A DNA stretch of 49,064 nt from Acidobacteriota bacterium (GTDB taxonomy: Bacteria > Acidobacteriota > Terriglobia > Terriglobales > Acidobacteriaceae), in assembly GCA_031296105.1 (NCBI GenBank), contig JARLGJ010000040.1, forward strand, positions 1 through 49,064, in the 5' to 3' direction. The position numbers and the translations under genes are program-made. The notes below the pieces were generated by a model that saw only the letters and a list, made by a program, of their open reading frames with translations, was not told the DNA's origin and did no database searches. Shown here piece after piece: positions 1 through 7,510 of this stretch (position 1 is its first letter; each line of letters begins with the position of its first letter).

Positions 1-98
1 ATTGTCATCCTGAACGGATCGAAGGCCCCCAGCACCGTGGGCAGCAAGGACGCAGCCCCAGGTCACAAGCCACTCAACTTCGTCAATCACAACGAGTG

Positions 99-178
99 TG
101 CCCCAGGTTCGGCGCGCGAAGCGCGGTTAACCTGGGACGTTTTTCAGAAGGTTCGCGAGCAACGCGAGCTAACCTGGG
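99..178. repeat. Family A palindromic repeat, two copies head to tail
   Basis: Positions 99-137 form a near-palindrome: TGCCCCAGGTT, a GCGCGC-rich centre, then TTAACCTGGG. A second copy with a damaged left arm follows at 146-178 and ends in GCTAACCTGGG. The same family recurs at 1673-1711, 34931-34970 and 43479-43517. The copies differ in the loop and in a few arm bases but keep CCCAGGTT and AACCTGGG. It behaves like a REP element and is non-coding here. Bases 3-24 (TGTCATCCTGAACGG...) look like one end of the separate TGTCAT element seen at 32526-32697. Confidence 0.7.
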
Positions 179-293
179 TTCAGCGCACTCTACACTATCA
201 ACTCCTTTCTTCACGCCGCGCAACTTGCATTGACCCCGCCGCGCGGGAATTGTACGCTGGGCCTACGCGGAATCATCCCCCAGGAACAGTCTT

Positions 294-1604
294 TTGAGCG
301 CACTCGACCGCTACTTTCGCATTCAGCAAAACGGCAGCTCCGTGCAGCGGGAAATCCTCGCCGGGCTCACCACCTTCACCACCATGGCCTACATCGTCGT
401 GGTGAACCCGGCCATCCTGAAAACCGCGGGCATTCCCGCCGGCCCGTCCATGACCGCCACCGTCCTGGCGGCCTTCACCGGATGCCTGCTCATGGGACTC
501 TATGCCAACCGTCCCTTCGCCATTGCTCCCTACATGGGAGAGAACGCCTTCATCGCCTTCACCGTCTGCCTCGGCCTGGGCATTCCGTGGCAAACCGCGC
601 TGGGAGCCATCTTCCTCGCCGGCGTGGCGTTCCTCATCCTCACCGTCTTGCGCGTGCGGCAAAACCTCGTGGAAGCCATCCCCACCTCTCTGCGTTACAG
701 CTTTGCCGTCGGCATCGGATTGTTTCTCACCTTCATCGGCCTCAACACCACCGGCATTGTTGCGCTCGGCGTGGCGGGCGCTCCGCTCAAGGCCGGTGCG
801 CTCACCTCGGCGCCGGTGCTGGTGGCCATCTTCGGATTCCTTCTCATCGCCGCGCTTGTCCTGCGCAAAGTCCCCGGAGCCATTCTCCTCGGCATCGTCA
901 TCACCGCCCTGGCGGCCTTTGCCACCAAGGTCGCGCCCTGGCCTTCGTCCTTCTTCGGACGCCCTGAGAGCATCGCTCCCATCTTCGCGCACATCGATGT
1001 CCGCGGCGCACTCTCGCCCAAGGCCCTGCCCGTGGCCCTCACCATCTTCATCATGGCCTTCGTCGATACCATGGGCACGCTCATCGGACTCTCCGCCCGC
1101 GCCGGCTTTCTGGACGCCAACGGCAACCTGCCGCAGATCGAGCGCCCCATGATGGTGGATGCCATCGCCACCACGCTCTCGCCCATCCTCGGCACCACCA
1201 CCTCCGGCGCCTTCGTCGAGTCGGCCACCGGCGTCGAAGCCGGCGGACGCACCGGACTTACCGCCGTCGTGGTCGCCCTTTGCTTCGTTCTCTCGGCCTT
1301 CACCGCACCGTTCGTGGCGGCCATTCCGCCGCAGGCCTACGGACCGGCGCTCATCATCGTCGGCCTGTTCATGCTGGCTCCCATCACCCGTATCGATTTT
1401 TCGGATTATGGAGAGTCTCTGCCCGCCTTCGGCGTCGTCGCCCTCATGTGCTTTACCGGCAACATTGGCGTCGGCATCACCGCCGGCTTCCTGCTCTATC
1501 CCTTCTGCAAAATCGTCCAGGGACAAGCCCGCCAAATCCGCGCCGGCCTGTGGGTGCTCGCTGCGCTCTCCGCGTTGTTCTTCGTGTTCTACCCGTACAA
1601 ATAG
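294..1604 (+). CDS. AzgA-type purine (adenine/guanine/hypoxanthine) permease, NCS2 superfamily
   Basis: The 436-residue product is almost entirely hydrophobic, with about a dozen membrane segments, and matches the AzgA branch of the NCS2 nucleobase transporters in length and order. The N-terminal signature GLTTFTTMAYIVVVNPAIL (about residues 23-41) and the GENAFIAFTVCLGLGIPW segment (about 83-100) are typical of the family; a later segment with AFVDTMGTLIG is also characteristic. The family takes up purine bases by proton symport across the inner membrane; which base is carried here cannot be read from sequence. Translation appears to begin at TTG 294, directly followed by the family N-terminus SALDRYFRI. 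The gene stands alone: palindromic repeats lie upstream (99-178) and downstream (1630-1711), and the next gene is convergent. Confidence 0.9.
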   Translation: MSALDRYFRIQQNGSSVQREILAGLTTFTTMAYIVVVNPAILKTAGIPAGPSMTATVLAAFTGCLLMGLYANRPFAIAPYMGENAFIAFTVCLGLGIPWQTALGAIFLAGVAFLILTVLRVRQNLVEAIPTSLRYSFAVGIGLFLTFIGLNTTGIVALGVAGAPLKAGALTSAPVLVAIFGFLLIAALVLRKVPGAILLGIVITALAAFATKVAPWPSSFFGRPESIAPIFAHIDVRGALSPKALPVALTIFIMAFVDTMGTLIGLSARAGFLDANGNLPQIERPMMVDAIATTLSPILGTTTSGAFVESATGVEAGGRTGLTAVVVALCFVLSAFTAPFVAAIPPQAYGPALIIVGLFMLAPITRIDFSDYGESLPAFGVVALMCFTGNIGVGITAGFLLYPFCKIVQGQARQIRAGLWVLAALSALFFVFYPYK

Positions 1605-1629
1605 ACAGTCTCTCGGCCATTGCCGAAGC

Positions 1630-1661
1630 CCCATTCAAGCCATCCTCTGGCTTGAATGGGA
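1630..1661. repeat. Family C palindromic repeat
   Basis: CCATTCAAGCC and GGCTTGAATGG form an 11-bp perfect inverted repeat around a short loop. The same arms occur at 26089-26119. It lies between two convergent genes, the permease and the histidine kinase, so it may also act as a transcription-ending hairpin, but no T-run follows it. Confidence 0.6.
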
Positions 1662-1672
1662 AGCACACGCTT

Positions 1673-1711
1673 GTGCCCCAGGTTCGGCGCGCAAAGCGCG
1701 GCTAACCTGGG
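1673..1711. repeat. Family A palindromic repeat
   Basis: TGTGCCCCAGGTTCGG, a GCGC-rich centre, then GCTAACCTGGG. It is close in sequence to the copy at 99-137. It sits 12 bp after the family C repeat, in the convergent gap between the permease and the histidine kinase. Confidence 0.7.
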
Positions 1712-1767
1712 AAAAGAGACATGTCTTCCTGATATATATACCCCAAGGTCACCGGCCTATGAAGCGG

Positions 1768-3624
1768 TTACCGCGCTTCGCGGTCCTCGGTGTCTCCCAC
1801 CGCTTCCCGGATAGCCTCAATCAGCCGTTTGATCGGGAAGGGTTTTTGCAAAAAGCTTACAGGGCCGCCGGGAATTTCGTGCAGCATCTCGTTTTCCGCG
1901 CTGAAGCCGCTGATCAGCAGCACCGGCAGCCCGGGATGGCGCTGCCGCAGGCATCGCGTCAACTCTACTCCGTTCATCACCGGCATCATGATGTCGGTGA
2001 TCAGCAGGTGATGGCGCGCGGCATCGAAGGCCTTCAACGCCTCTTCGCCGTTGGCGGTCGCGTCCACCTCGTAGCCATTCATCTCCAGAGCCTGCTTCAG
2101 ATTCTTGTTCACAATGCGGTCGTCTTCCGCCAGCAGCACATGCACGCCGTTCAGCTTCACCGCCACCGGAGTCTCCCGGGCCGCCGGCTCCGCGGCCTTG
2201 GCCGTGGGCAGCTCAATGCGGAACGTCGTCCCCTTGCCCGGCTTCGACACGCAGGTGATGCGTCCCTTGCTCTGGGTGATGATGCCGTGCACCGTGGAAA
2301 GGCCCAGTCCCGTGGCCGGCATTCCCGGCTTCGTGCTGTAGAACGGCTCGAAGATGTGGCTCTGCGTGATAGCGTCCATGCCGATGCCGGTGTCGGCCAT
2401 GGTAAGCACCGTGGTGCCTTCGCTGCCGCGCCGGGTTGCCATGCGCAGCCATCCGCCGCGCGGCATGGCCTCACGCGCGTTGTCCGCCATGTGCATCAGT
2501 GCCAGCAGCAGTTGCTCGGGATCGATGAAGACGTGTTCAATGGCGTCATCCAGTTCCATCTCCAGCTTCACGTCCAGTCCCAGCGTGCGCGTCAGCAGCG
2601 GTCCCGCGTGGCGCAGAGATTCGTTCAGGTCCACCACTCTGGGCTGCAACACCTGCCGCCGGCTGAAGGCCAGCAGTTGCCGCGTGATGTCGGCCGCGCG
2701 CTTCGTCTCGCGCATGATGTCCAGCAGCGTGGATTGCAGCTCCGGCGGCAACTGTTTTTCCAGCGCCGACTCGCAGGCCAAACTGATGGAGAGCGTGATG
2801 TTGTTGAAGTCGTGCGCCACGCCGCCCGCCAGACGCCCCACCGACTCCATGCGGTGCGAGTGGCTCACCTGCTCTTCCAACTCGCGCTGCCGGCTCACGT
2901 CCAGCACGTAGCCCTGCGCGTAACGCACTCCGGTCTCGGGATGCGAGTACAGGCTGCCGGAAATCAGCACGCTGCGCACCTCGCCGCGCCGGGTCACAAA
3001 GCGCGTGGCAAAGTCGCGCACAGTCCCCGTCTTCAGCAGTTGCGAGAGGAAGCGCGCCCGGTCCTCCGGCGGCGAGTACATGTTGCGCCCCGGCTGCGAA
3101 CGCAATTCCTCCAGCGTGTAACCGCTGGCCTGCAGCAGCGCCGGATTCACCAGCTCCAGTTCCTGGGTTTCCAGGTTGGTGCGGAAGATGCCGAAGGGGC
3201 ACTCTTCCAGCATTACGCGGAAGGATTCGCCTTCTTCGTCCCGCCGCATCTCGCCGCCCGTGCGCAGCATGGACTCGGAGACCGCCACCAGCAACACCTC
3301 TCGTGCTCCGTAGTGGCACGGCGCAAAGTGCAGCTCGGCCTCAAACTCTTCGCCGCAACTCGTCCGCTGGCGCACCACGGTATAGGTCACACGGGGATTG
3401 CATTCGATGGCGCCGTGCAGTGTCGTCCGTGCTTCCCGCGACGACAGGTCGCTCAGGCACATCGCCAGCAGTTGATCGCTGGAGTAGCCATAGCGCGCGA
3501 CGGCCGCTGCATTGGCGCCCACAATGTGCTGCTCCTCCGCCTCACAAGCGAACAGAGGGACGGGGAAGTTCTGGAACAGCGGACTATCCAGATCGGTCGG
3601 CAGATTGTGTGCGTGCAGATTCAT
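1768..3624 (-). CDS. Hybrid sensor histidine kinase with two PAS-like domains and a C-terminal receiver domain
   Basis: The 618-residue protein has no evident membrane segment, so it should sense a cytoplasmic signal. It carries two PAS-like regions (about 15-120 and 132-250). The dimerisation/phosphoacceptor helix has H271 in the motif GGVAHDFNN. The ATPase domain has N382 (N box), DTGIG 411-415 (G1), FEPFYSTK (F box, about 425-432) and GLGLS 439-443 (G2). A receiver domain follows (about 492-610) with D501/D502, phosphoacceptor D544 in LITDIMMP, and K594. Everything needed for phosphorelay is present. No DNA-binding response regulator is encoded nearby, so its downstream partner is unknown. 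The start ATG has no convincing Shine-Dalgarno sequence. The gene lies 147 bp after the TgpA-like gene in the same direction, so cotranscription is possible. Confidence 0.93.
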   Translation of the reverse strand: MNLHAHNLPTDLDSPLFQNFPVPLFACEAEEQHIVGANAAAVARYGYSSDQLLAMCLSDLSSREARTTLHGAIECNPRVTYTVVRQRTSCGEEFEAELHFAPCHYGAREVLLVAVSESMLRTGGEMRRDEEGESFRVMLEECPFGIFRTNLETQELELVNPALLQASGYTLEELRSQPGRNMYSPPEDRARFLSQLLKTGTVRDFATRFVTRRGEVRSVLISGSLYSHPETGVRYAQGYVLDVSRQRELEEQVSHSHRMESVGRLAGGVAHDFNNITLSISLACESALEKQLPPELQSTLLDIMRETKRAADITRQLLAFSRRQVLQPRVVDLNESLRHAGPLLTRTLGLDVKLEMELDDAIEHVFIDPEQLLLALMHMADNAREAMPRGGWLRMATRRGSEGTTVLTMADTGIGMDAITQSHIFEPFYSTKPGMPATGLGLSTVHGIITQSKGRITCVSKPGKGTTFRIELPTAKAAEPAARETPVAVKLNGVHVLLAEDDRIVNKNLKQALEMNGYEVDATANGEEALKAFDAARHHLLITDIMMPVMNGVELTRCLRQRHPGLPVLLISGFSAENEMLHEIPGGPVSFLQKPFPIKRLIEAIREAVGDTEDREAR

Positions 3625-3771
3625 ACGTCAGGAGGAGGAACGGTGCTTCCCCGCATCTCCTGAAGGCGCGCGGGGACGGGACTGGGAACCAAAGTCACCA
3701 GCACAGGGTGTGCCGCGTTCGTTAAGAAATTTCTAGTAAATAACAGAAAGATAATGAGTTACTTGGCAACT

Positions 3772-6042
3772 CTAGGATTTTGCCCTGGCCGCTCGCCGTA
3801 CCTCGTCCAGCAGGCCGGGCAGACAAGCGGCGGCCTCCGGCGAAGCCCCGAAGCGAGCCTGCTGGTAGTGGGCGGTAAAGCGTTCCACCGCCGCGCGCAA
3901 TTCCTCTTCCTGAATTGATTCCGTGAACTCTTCGGGCGTCTGCTGTGGCGAGTGCGGGTAGCCGTTTCGTGCCAGCCGCCGCGTCATGCGCTGGTAGAGC
4001 AGCGCCGCCGCCGAAACCGGCGAGCGACGCACCGAACCCAGCCGCGCGCGCCGGTAGAGGTAAAACGCGAGCAGCGCCGCCGCCACCAGCAGCAGCGCGA
4101 TCACCATCCGGCGCAGGGGACGCACCAGGCTTTGCGGCTCCTCGGTGGCGGCCCGGTGCACTCTCCGCGCCGCGTTCAGCATGTGCTCGTAGCGCGTGGC
4201 GCACCAGCGGCGGAAGTCCTGCAGGCGGTTGCGCGTCGAGCGCACGGTGGAAACCGTTAGTGCCTGCTGGTGCACCGCATCGTAGTTCACAATCCACTCG
4301 CGCCAGAACTCGCGCGCCGCGTCCAGGTACATCTGCGCCCGCATCCAGGGGGTAAGCACCGGCATTCCGCCCGGCGGCGTGGGGTCGAAGGTCGTCCACC
4401 CGGCTCCCGGGATGTAGGCCTCCACCCAGGAGTGGGCGTCGCTGGCGCGCACAATGTACGTCTTGTTGATGGTGTTGAACTGCGCCCCGCGAAAGCCCGT
4501 AATGACCCTCGAAGGTATACCCACCGTGCGCAGCATCACAGCCATGGACGAGGCAAAGTATTCGCAGTGCCCCATCTTGCGGCGGAACAGGAAGTCCGCC
4601 AAAGGGTCTTCCGGCTGGCGGCTGGGCAGTTGCAGAGTGTAGCCGAACTTCGTCTTCAAATAGCGTTCAATGGCCGCCGCCCGCAGATATGGCGTTCCGT
4701 CCTTGGCCGTAACCTCCCGGGCCAGCGCGGGAATGCGCGGGTCGAGCTGGCCCGGCAGTTGCAGGTAGCGCGCGGGCATGGTGGACGGCACCGCCTCGTG
4801 CAGTTTGTCTAGCACGGTGGTCAGCGGCAGTGCGGCGTCGCTAATGCCTTCATAGCTGCCTATGGGACGCTCGCGGTCCAGGTTGCGGAAGGTTAAATCC
4901 TGATCGATGCCGATCTGCCGGAAGCTGCCGAAGATCGCCTCCGCCGTGGGGATGGTGAACACTACGTTGGTGCTCAGAGGCTCCATCAGCACCCGGTAGC
5001 GCACCCGGTCCATGGCCGGTCCGCGTGCCACCAGGAACTCCGCCCTGGGCTCCTGCGCCGCGTGCGACGCAATCTGGAAGGCGCGCCCATAACTCTGCGA
5101 GACGATCTCTTCATCCTGCTTCGGATTCGTCCAGCGCTTGCCGTCGAACTCCGTCAGCACCGCGCCGCGCAGCCGCAGCGAGCGCTCGCCGCCCGCTTCG
5201 CCCTCCAGACGCACATGCGCCACCACCTCGCCCGATTGCTGAATGCGCCCGATGGCCCCCAGGCTCACCGTCTCCGAAAAGCCGGTCGAGACCACGTCGC
5301 TCTGCGAGTAGCGCGAAAAGTATCCGCCCGAGATGCGCGGCATGGCGAAGAACAGCACCGTCCCCGTCAGCAGAATCGCCGCCACCATCACCGCCGTGGT
5401 GCGCGTCAACGACCCGGCCAGCCGCTGCATTGGCGTCACCGCGCGGCGGCCTCGCCGCAGTCCGGGCAGCACCAGGGGGGCCGTCACCGGAGCCTTGCGC
5501 GCCGAGCGCCGCAGCTCCATGGCCATAAAAAAGAACACGGCCAGCACCAGGAACAGCGCAAAGGCCGCCAGAAACGCCGAATCCACCGTAAGTATCGCCG
5601 AGGCCAGCACCATCACGAACGACAGCACGGCCAGGTACACGTAGTCGCGTTCGCGCTCGATGTTGAACAGCTTCATACACATGCCGAACAACACCAGGTG
5701 CACCGCCGGACGCACAAAGTCCCGCCCGGAGAAGAAATAGAAGTCCGCGATGAACAGCAGCACGTAGCCGACGCCGATCCACGACGCCACCCGGCGGGGA
5801 ATCGTCACCGTCCGGTGTTGCAGCAAAAGCACGCCGCGCACCACCAGCGCCGCCAGCACAAACAGCACACTCACGGCGTCCAGCTTGCCGGTGCCCACCA
5901 GGGCGGCAAAGCCAGTGGCAATCAATAAAAACAGGGAGGTCTGGAAGAGGCGCTCAATCTCCTCCGGCGCCGGACGTAGCACCGCCTGGCCCGCCGGCGC
6001 GGCCGGGCTGGCTCCGTGGGGCGATGAGGCGGCGGAGGACAT
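3772..6042 (-). CDS. TgpA-like membrane protein: DUF3488, transglutaminase-like domain, DUF4129
   Basis: The 756-residue protein has several N-terminal membrane segments (about 33-175, plus one near 217-233), a periplasmic transglutaminase-like domain, another membrane segment (about 645-663) and a C-terminal cytoplasmic DUF4129-type tail. The catalytic triad is intact: C493 in GHCEYFASSM, H537 in DAHSWVEAY and D553 in FDPTP. This is the architecture of Pseudomonas TgpA, an inner-membrane protein of uncertain substrate. TgpA genes usually follow a MoxR ATPase and a DUF58 gene; neither is here, so this one is an orphan in the window. The SRP RNA gene begins about 100 bp upstream on the opposite strand. 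Confidence 0.9.
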   Translation of the reverse strand: MSSAASSPHGASPAAPAGQAVLRPAPEEIERLFQTSLFLLIATGFAALVGTGKLDAVSVLFVLAALVVRGVLLLQHRTVTIPRRVASWIGVGYVLLFIADFYFFSGRDFVRPAVHLVLFGMCMKLFNIERERDYVYLAVLSFVMVLASAILTVDSAFLAAFALFLVLAVFFFMAMELRRSARKAPVTAPLVLPGLRRGRRAVTPMQRLAGSLTRTTAVMVAAILLTGTVLFFAMPRISGGYFSRYSQSDVVSTGFSETVSLGAIGRIQQSGEVVAHVRLEGEAGGERSLRLRGAVLTEFDGKRWTNPKQDEEIVSQSYGRAFQIASHAAQEPRAEFLVARGPAMDRVRYRVLMEPLSTNVVFTIPTAEAIFGSFRQIGIDQDLTFRNLDRERPIGSYEGISDAALPLTTVLDKLHEAVPSTMPARYLQLPGQLDPRIPALAREVTAKDGTPYLRAAAIERYLKTKFGYTLQLPSRQPEDPLADFLFRRKMGHCEYFASSMAVMLRTVGIPSRVITGFRGAQFNTINKTYIVRASDAHSWVEAYIPGAGWTTFDPTPPGGMPVLTPWMRAQMYLDAAREFWREWIVNYDAVHQQALTVSTVRSTRNRLQDFRRWCATRYEHMLNAARRVHRAATEEPQSLVRPLRRMVIALLLVAAALLAFYLYRRARLGSVRRSPVSAAALLYQRMTRRLARNGYPHSPQQTPEEFTESIQEEELRAAVERFTAHYQQARFGASPEAAACLPGLLDEVRRAARAKS

Positions 6043-6130
6043 CGCTCTCAGTATAGGGCGTTTAGCCGTTGCCGGCTTGCCTTTCCATGGTTTTCCTCAA
6101 CCCAATGGTGAACCCTCCAGCGCCCCATGT

Positions 6131-6136
6131 TACTAT
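6131..6136 (+). promoter_or_regulatory. Possible -10 element of the SRP RNA gene
   Basis: TACTAT lies six bases before the predicted 5' end of the SRP RNA, the right spacing for a -10 hexamer. The matching -35 region (GTGAAC, 6108-6113, 17-bp spacer) is weak. The call depends mainly on its position. Confidence 0.3.
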
Positions 6137-6143
6137 CGAATCT

Positions 6144-6252
6144 GGTCGGACATCGGTCTTACGCGATGCAGCCCCGCCAATCCCGCCAGGTCCGGAAGGA
6201 AGCAACGGTAACGGGTCGCTACATGCGCAGTGAGTCTCCGATGTCCGGCTTT
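6144..6252 (+). ncRNA. ffs: Small signal recognition particle RNA (4.5S type)
   Basis: The conserved apical domain reads GCCAGGTCCGGAAGGAAGCA (6185-6204), the hallmark of bacterial SRP RNA: it includes the GGAA tetraloop and the asymmetric loop that binds Ffh. The ends pair over 11 bp, 6146-6156 with 6238-6248 (one G-U), closing a single long hairpin of about 105 nt. This is the short form without an Alu domain. It would join Ffh to target ribosomes making membrane proteins to the FtsY receptor. A T-rich stretch (TTTAATTATTT) follows the 3' arm. Exact ends are estimated from the pairing. Confidence 0.93.
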
Positions 6253-6445
6253 AATTATTTCTGCCCCGGTGCTGTTCCGTGCCTGCCGTGCCCCCCGACT
6301 TTCCGGCCATAAACTGCTGCGGAATTCCCATTTCGAATTGCGCCCGGATTGAAACTTCGGCCCTCCCATGCGCTCGCGCTTTTCCTCCCCATCCTTATCC
6401 TGCCTGCCCCATGCTGATACTTGATACTCAGAGGGGGATGAGGCC

Positions 6446-6682
6446 ATGCAACTCGATTCCACGCCGCAGGCGGATCACGTGACAGCCAACGGACTCACCG
6501 CCGCGAGTATTCTGCACCCCGCCGCCCAGGCTGGGGCCGAGCCACATATCTTCGAGCCGCAGCCGCCCTCCGGCGCCGACATGAACTCGATCCGCTTTGC
6601 CCGCGGCCTGCTGGTGGCTATTCCGGCGGCGGCCATCGTCTGGATCATGCTCGGCGGCCTGGTCTGGCTCATGTTCCGCTAG
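6446..6682 (+). CDS. Small hypothetical protein with one C-terminal membrane segment
   Basis: I do not recognise this 78-residue product. The first 45 residues are polar and rich in Ala/Pro. The last 33 begin MNSIRFARG and form a hydrophobic helix (about 54-76, AIPAAAIVWIMLGGLVWLMF) ending in Arg, as in a tail-anchored protein. An AGGGGG stretch a short distance before the ATG can serve as ribosome binding site. An internal ATG at 6581 would give only the membrane part. It lies alone, 190 bp after the SRP RNA. It could be real or a chance frame in G+C-rich DNA; the clean hydrophobic helix and binding site favour a gene. Confidence 0.5.
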   Translation: MQLDSTPQADHVTANGLTAASILHPAAQAGAEPHIFEPQPPSGADMNSIRFARGLLVAIPAAAIVWIMLGGLVWLMFR

Positions 6683-6745
6683 GCGATTGCGAAACAATCC
6701 ATCGCCCGGTGCTGTTCTGTCAGACACAGCGTCAGGGAGACTCTA

Positions 6746-6776
6746 ATCAAGTAGGAATCTGTCAGGGCACGGCTTC
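6746..6776 (+). repeat. Family D dispersed repeat
   Basis: The core ATCTGTCAGGGCACGGCTTC, preceded by AATCAAGTAGGA, is nearly identical to 48801-48831 at the other end of the window and is related in reverse orientation to 6986-7020. The right arm of the palindrome is lost here. Confidence 0.65.
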
Positions 6777-6781
6777 TCAGA

Positions 6782-6906
6782 CTGCGGAAAAAATCTGTTC
6801 GCGGTATATTGCACAACTATCCCTTGGCTGCCTTGGCAGAGCTACATACATAGTGGAGCGTCTCGCTTGTTGCTTCGACGCGTTTTTCCGCAGCCTGTGA
6901 AGCCCT
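6782..6906. mobile_element. Possible IS remnant or MITE bounded by inverted CTGCGGAAAAA ends
   Basis: ACTGCGGAAAAAAT at 6782 and TTTTTCCGCAGCC at 6883-6895 face each other across about 100 bp with no open frame of note. GGCTGCGGAAAAAG also occurs at 48932-48945, just before a transposase start, and GTTTTCCGCAGCC occurs again at 6972-6984. The simplest reading is terminal sequence of that IS family left behind or mobilised as a short non-autonomous element. Exact ends and target duplication cannot be fixed from one copy. Confidence 0.4.
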
Positions 6907-6925
6907 AACTATTCTCAGCGACATG

Positions 6926-6953
6926 GCGGCACAGCTAAAGCTGTGCCCTGACA
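6926..6953 (-). repeat. Family D dispersed repeat, palindromic core
   Basis: GGCACAGCTAAAGCTGTGCC (6928-6947) is a perfect 9-bp inverted repeat with a 2-base centre, followed by CTGACA, the reverse complement of the TGTCAG that opens the other family D copies. Confidence 0.6.
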
Positions 6954-6985
6954 AAACCATCTCCGATTCGGGTTTTCCGCAGCCG

Positions 6986-7020
6986 GTAAAGCTGTGCCCT
7001 GACAGATACTGACTTGAACC
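6986..7020 (-). repeat. Family D dispersed repeat
   Basis: Read on the minus strand it begins TTCAAGTCAGTATCTGTCAG and continues GGCACAGCTTTAC, which aligns with 6746-6776 and 48801-48831. It is preceded on the plus strand by GTTTTCCGCAGCC, the IS-end-like motif. Confidence 0.6.
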
Positions 7021-7148
7021 GGCACAACCTCTTGAGACTCCACGGCAAATGACGGGCCACGGGAGGGTTCCCGGAGGCACCGGTTTGCCGCATTACCGTT
7101 GCTCCTTTGACACTTAAGCCGGGTTCCATTCTGGACGCACTCACTATC

Positions 7149-7177
7149 TTGACACCCGTGTCCTGGAAACTTATAGT
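7149..7177 (+). promoter_or_regulatory. Strong sigma70-type promoter of the exopolysaccharide operon
   Basis: A perfect -35 TTGACA (7149-7154), a 17-bp spacer and -10 TATAGT (7172-7177, 5 of 6 matches). Transcription would begin near 7184, leaving a leader of about 325 nt before the first gene at 7511. This is one of the two best promoters in the window, and it lies in an otherwise gene-free stretch pointing into the operon. Confidence 0.65.
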
Positions 7178-7510
7178 TGACTTTAAATTCAGCGAGTTGA
7201 CGGAGTTCATCCCTTTGCCGGACGGGCTGTGAGTTCACGAAGGTCACATCTGCTCATCGCCAATCGGACATGCTGCCAGACCCCGACTATGGTCCATTCG
7301 GGTTCCCCTGGCAACGTCTCTCGCGCACACATGGTGAACCTTCGGCCACACCGTTTTTTGCAGCGGTTCCCAGCCGAGGTTGCCGCAACCGAACACCTGG
7401 CTCATATCGAGCGATGTAGTGCTTTAGTCTTCAACCAAAGTGAACTGTCTGGCTCCGGCCAGTTGCTGTCGGGACCAATGTCGATTGCCACGACGTGAAC
7501 GGAGTAGTCC
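7178..7510 (+). other. Long untranslated leader before the exopolysaccharide operon
   Basis: There is no convincing gene between the promoter and the autokinase start. The stretch holds several short imperfect inverted repeats but no riboswitch class I can name. Its length leaves room for control by attenuation or by a bound protein or small RNA. Confidence 0.35.

Noticed and set aside
273..1634. 453-residue open frame antisense to the permease
   Set aside because: Rich in Gly, Asp, His and Arg with no domain, and exactly antisense to a recognised gene; typical of G+C-rich DNA.
1159..3663. 834-residue plus-strand open frame across the permease end and the histidine kinase
   Set aside because: It crosses two recognised genes and their intergenic repeats, is low-complexity (Arg, His, Gln) and matches nothing.
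6816..7247. Minus-strand frames of 87-110 residues in the repeat region before the EPS operon
   Set aside because: They are made from the dispersed repeats and IS-end motifs and lack ribosome binding sites or homology.
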